DNA of 64,000 bases from the NCBI RefSeq assembly GCF_028640845.1, contig NC_080539.1, positions 163,754,236-163,818,235 on the forward strand, read 5' to 3'. The stretch comes from Ahaetulla prasina (lineage: Eukaryota > Chordata > Lepidosauria > Squamata > Colubridae). Under the pieces are notes generated by a model. The model was not told where the DNA came from, made no database searches, and saw only the letters and a program-made list of their open reading frames with translations. Position numbers and translations under genes: made by a program. This document shows, in pieces, positions 61,501 through 64,000 of the stretch (within the stretch, counting starts at the first letter, position 1; the number at the start of each line of letters is the position of its first letter).

Positions 61501-62072
61501 TACCCTGTTTCCCCGAAAATAAGACCTCCCCGGATAATAAGTCCAATCAGGCTTTTCAGTGCATGTGCTAAAATAAGCCCTCCCCCAAAAATAAACTTTC
61601 CCTGAAAATATTTAAATGCATACACAGCTGGTCTCTACCATTTCCTCTGGTTGCTTGCTGCGCAAACAACACAAGGTGATGAGGCGAGGTCGGAGGGGGG
61701 GAACATGCCCCACGCATACCACACGCCCTAGCCCAACCCTAGCCACTGCACCCCTTCTGTCATGCTAATGGCCGCCGCAAAAGCCATTAGCAAAGAACAG
61801 GGAGGCAATGGCGGCGACGGGACATCCAGTCGCAATAGCATGGCTGGGCCGACGGCATGGTGCAGACTCCTGGGAAGAACGATGGAAGCGCGTGCACAGC
61901 CTTGGGGCGAAGAGCTGATGAGCGGCTGTGTCAGCAGCAGCCATGAGGTGACCACATTCGTCGCCTCCTGCACCTCAAAAATAATAAGACCTTCCCAAAA
62001 ATAAGGCCAAGTGCTTATTTTGGGGGGTCAAAAGAAAATAAGACCCTGTCTTATTTTCGGGGAAACATGGTA
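61501..62072. mobile_element. 568-bp TA-flanked MITE (CCTGTTTCCCCGAAAATAAG termini)
   Basis: Element 61503-62070: left CCTGTTTCCCCGAAAATAAG, right 'cttattttcggggaaacatg' then G, with TA both sides (61501-61502, 62071-62072). The interior (61640-61975) is GC-rich ('atggcggcgacgggacat') and foreign to the arms, perhaps captured sequence. Same family as 3825-3962. Confidence 0.85.
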
Positions 62073-62473
62073 GGAATTCTGAAACTTATGGCAGCATTAA
62101 GCGAAGAAGACTATCCTATATATCCTAAATCGTCATACATCCATCTTAGCTTAAGCCTTATACATATTATCCATTGTTATTTTTGCCTTTCCAGAATTAT
62201 TCACTGGTCTGATACTCTTGAATGATACAATATAGAAATATTGAAATATTATTGTACAGAGACATAATAGAGAAACAATCAGATAAACACTAATAGGAAA
62301 AGCTGAGAAGCAATCTTAGTGCTTGCATTCTTCATTCTTGTGCTCTTCTGGAGAGTGGCACACTACAATAACTCATATACAGCTGGACAGATGTGCTTTA
62401 ACTTCCAATTCCGCTGCAAAGATCTGGCTGCTGTGTTCTGCTCTCATTCCTTCAATTCTATTTCGGGTAGAAT
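62073..62473. other. AT-rich intronic sequence
   Basis: Nothing recognised. Confidence 0.4.
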
Positions 62474-64000
62474 CATTATTATTATTATTTATCAAATTTT
62501 TATACCGCCCTTCTCCCAAAGGACTCAGGGCGGTTTACAGCCAAAGATAAAAAACAAGATATATACAATTAAAACCAACAATTAAAAACATAGCAAATTA
62601 CAAAGGCTGATAATTTAAAAATTTAAATTTAAATTTAAAATTTAAAAATATTAATAAAACCCCAATTTAAAATCAAAACTATTATGCCAGTCCCGCTTGA
62701 ATAAATAAGTGTGTTTTTAGCTCACGCCGGAAGGTCCGAAGATAGGTACTTGACGTAGGCCAGGGGGAAGTTCATTCCAGAGCGTTGATGCTCCCACAGA
62801 GAAGGCCCTACTCCTGGGGGTCGCCAGCCGACACTGTTTGGCGGACGACACCCTGAGGAGACCCTCTCTGTGAGAGCGTACGGGTCGGTGGGAGGCATAG
62901 GGTAACAGCAGGCGGTCTCGTAAGTACCGGGTCCTAAGCCATGGGCGCTTTAAAGGTGGTAACCAAAATCTTGAAGCGCACCGAAAGACCACAGGAAGCC
63001 AGTGCAGACTACGGAGCAGTGATGTTACGTGGGAGCCACGGCGGCTCCCGTTACTACTCGCGCAGCCGCATTCTGGACTAACTGCAGCCTCCGGGTGCAC
63101 CTCAAGGGCAGCCCCATGTAGAGAGCATTGCAGTAATCCAACCGAGACGTAACCAGAGCGTAGGTGACGGTGCATAAGGCATCCCGGTCAAGGAAGGGAC
63201 GCAACTGGCGAACCAAGCGAACTTGGTAGAAGGCCCTCCTGGAGACGGCCGCCAGATGTTCATCAAAGGACAGCCGTCCATCCAGGAGGGCGCCCAAGGT
63301 GCGGACCACCTCCTTTGGGGGCACTAACTGCTTCAACAGTCAGCTGCGGATGCAGCTGACTGTACCGGGGTGCCGGCATCCACAGCCACTCCGTCTTGGA
63401 GGGATTGAGCTTGAGCCTGTTTCTCCCCATCCAGACCCGTACAGCTTCCAGGCACCGGGACAGCACTTCGACCGCTTCGTTGGGGTGGTCCGGGGTGGAA
63501 AAGTACAGCTGAGTGTCATCAGCGTACAGATGATAACTCACCCCGAAACCACTGATGACCTCGCCCAGCGGCTTCATATAGATGTTGAACAGGGTAGGCG
63601 AGAGAATCGACCCCTGAGGCACCCCACAAGTGAGGCGCCTCGCGGACGACCTCTGCCCCCCTGTCAACACCGTCTGCGACCGGTCGGAGAGATAGGAGGA
63701 GAACCACCGATAAACGGTGCCTCCCACTCCCAATCCCTCCAGCCGGCGCAGCAGGATACCATGGTCGATGGTATCAAAAGCCGCTGAGAGATCTAATAGG
63801 ACCAAGGCAGAGGAGCAACCCCTGTCCCTGGCCCTCCAGAGGTCATCCACCAACGCGACCAAAGCCGTCTCCGTGCTGTAACCGGGTCGGAAGCCGGACT
63901 GGAACGGGTCTAGATAGACAGCTTCCTCCAGGTGCCGGGGAAGCTGCCATGCAACCACACTCTCTACAACCTTCGCCACAAAGCGAAGGTTGGAGACTGG
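62474..64000 (-). mobile_element. L2 LINE running off the right edge
   Basis: Minus strand from the edge: 'MAKVVESVVAWQLPRHLE', 'QSGFRPGYSTETALVALVDD', 'SALVLLDLSAAFDTIDHGIL', '[20 protein letters not shown]', active site '[12 protein letters not shown]', '[15 protein letters not shown]'. After a frameshift near 63300 come 'LGALLDGRLSFDEHLAAVSR' and '[20 protein letters not shown]'. After another near 63040 comes the C-terminus '[11 protein letters not shown]'. The 3' end is at 62474-62540 ('taccgcccttctcccaaagg'). The 5' part is outside the window. It is the most complete L2 here, with an intact YADD, but at least two frameshifts. Confidence 0.93.
62610..62650. repeat. AAATTT-type low-complexity run
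   Basis: Alternating aaattt blocks within the L2 3' UTR. Confidence 0.85.

Noticed and set aside
63299..63787. 162-codon + strand frame
   Set aside because: Antisense of the L2 reverse transcriptase.

Overview
The window looks like nuclear DNA of a squamate reptile, most probably a snake. This is inferred from the repeats: Bov-B (RTE) LINEs, CR1 and L2 LINEs, tRNA-headed SINEs of the Sauria type, a Penelope-like element, a Helitron and many short hAT-type and TA-flanked transposons, all in an AT-rich vertebrate intronic background. Nothing bacterial or organellar is present.

Only one host gene can be supported: KLHL29, a BTB-BACK-Kelch protein, on the + strand. Two consecutive coding exons of its proline-rich N-terminal region lie at 34780-34921 and 35682-36224, with canonical splice sites and matching phases. 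The BTB, BACK and Kelch exons are not seen. Everything left of 34780 and right of 36225 is therefore read as KLHL29 intron, with at least 34 kb and 27 kb respectively inside the window.

Layout. 1-1371: L2-like and CR1 scraps and a Bov-B copy with an 11-bp target duplication and a nested SINE. 2.7-9.4 kb: several MITEs, including a 722-bp hAT-type element (6316-7037) that carries what looks like a captured coiled-coil gene fragment. 10.4-20.2 kb: a SINE, a CR1 LINE (12.3-13.6 kb), a CR1/Rex-group LINE (17.0-18.8 kb) and a doubtful LTR-like stretch. 20.7-27.0 kb: L2 relics, two SINEs and a Helitron with both ends preserved (24849-27036) but its protein gene collapsed. 28-34 kb: microsatellites, hAT MITEs (one with a U6-like segment) and a rearranged Bov-B. 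34.7-36.2 kb: KLHL29 exons. 38-49 kb: SINEs, LINE pieces and a 1.2-kb L2. 50.8-51.2 kb: a hAT-type element with a spacer-free 68-bp palindrome. 53.5-55.9 kb: a Penelope-like element with RT and GIY-YIG regions between 617-bp inverted arms; each arm carries a hammerhead-ribozyme-like motif. 56-64 kb: more MITEs, a candidate solo LTR and a long L2 running off the right edge.

The mobile elements form recognisable partnerships. The 3' tail of one SINE family matches the 3' end of the L2 LINEs here, as expected if it borrows the L2 machinery, and another SINE has a CR1-like tail. No mobile-element reading frame in the window appears intact.
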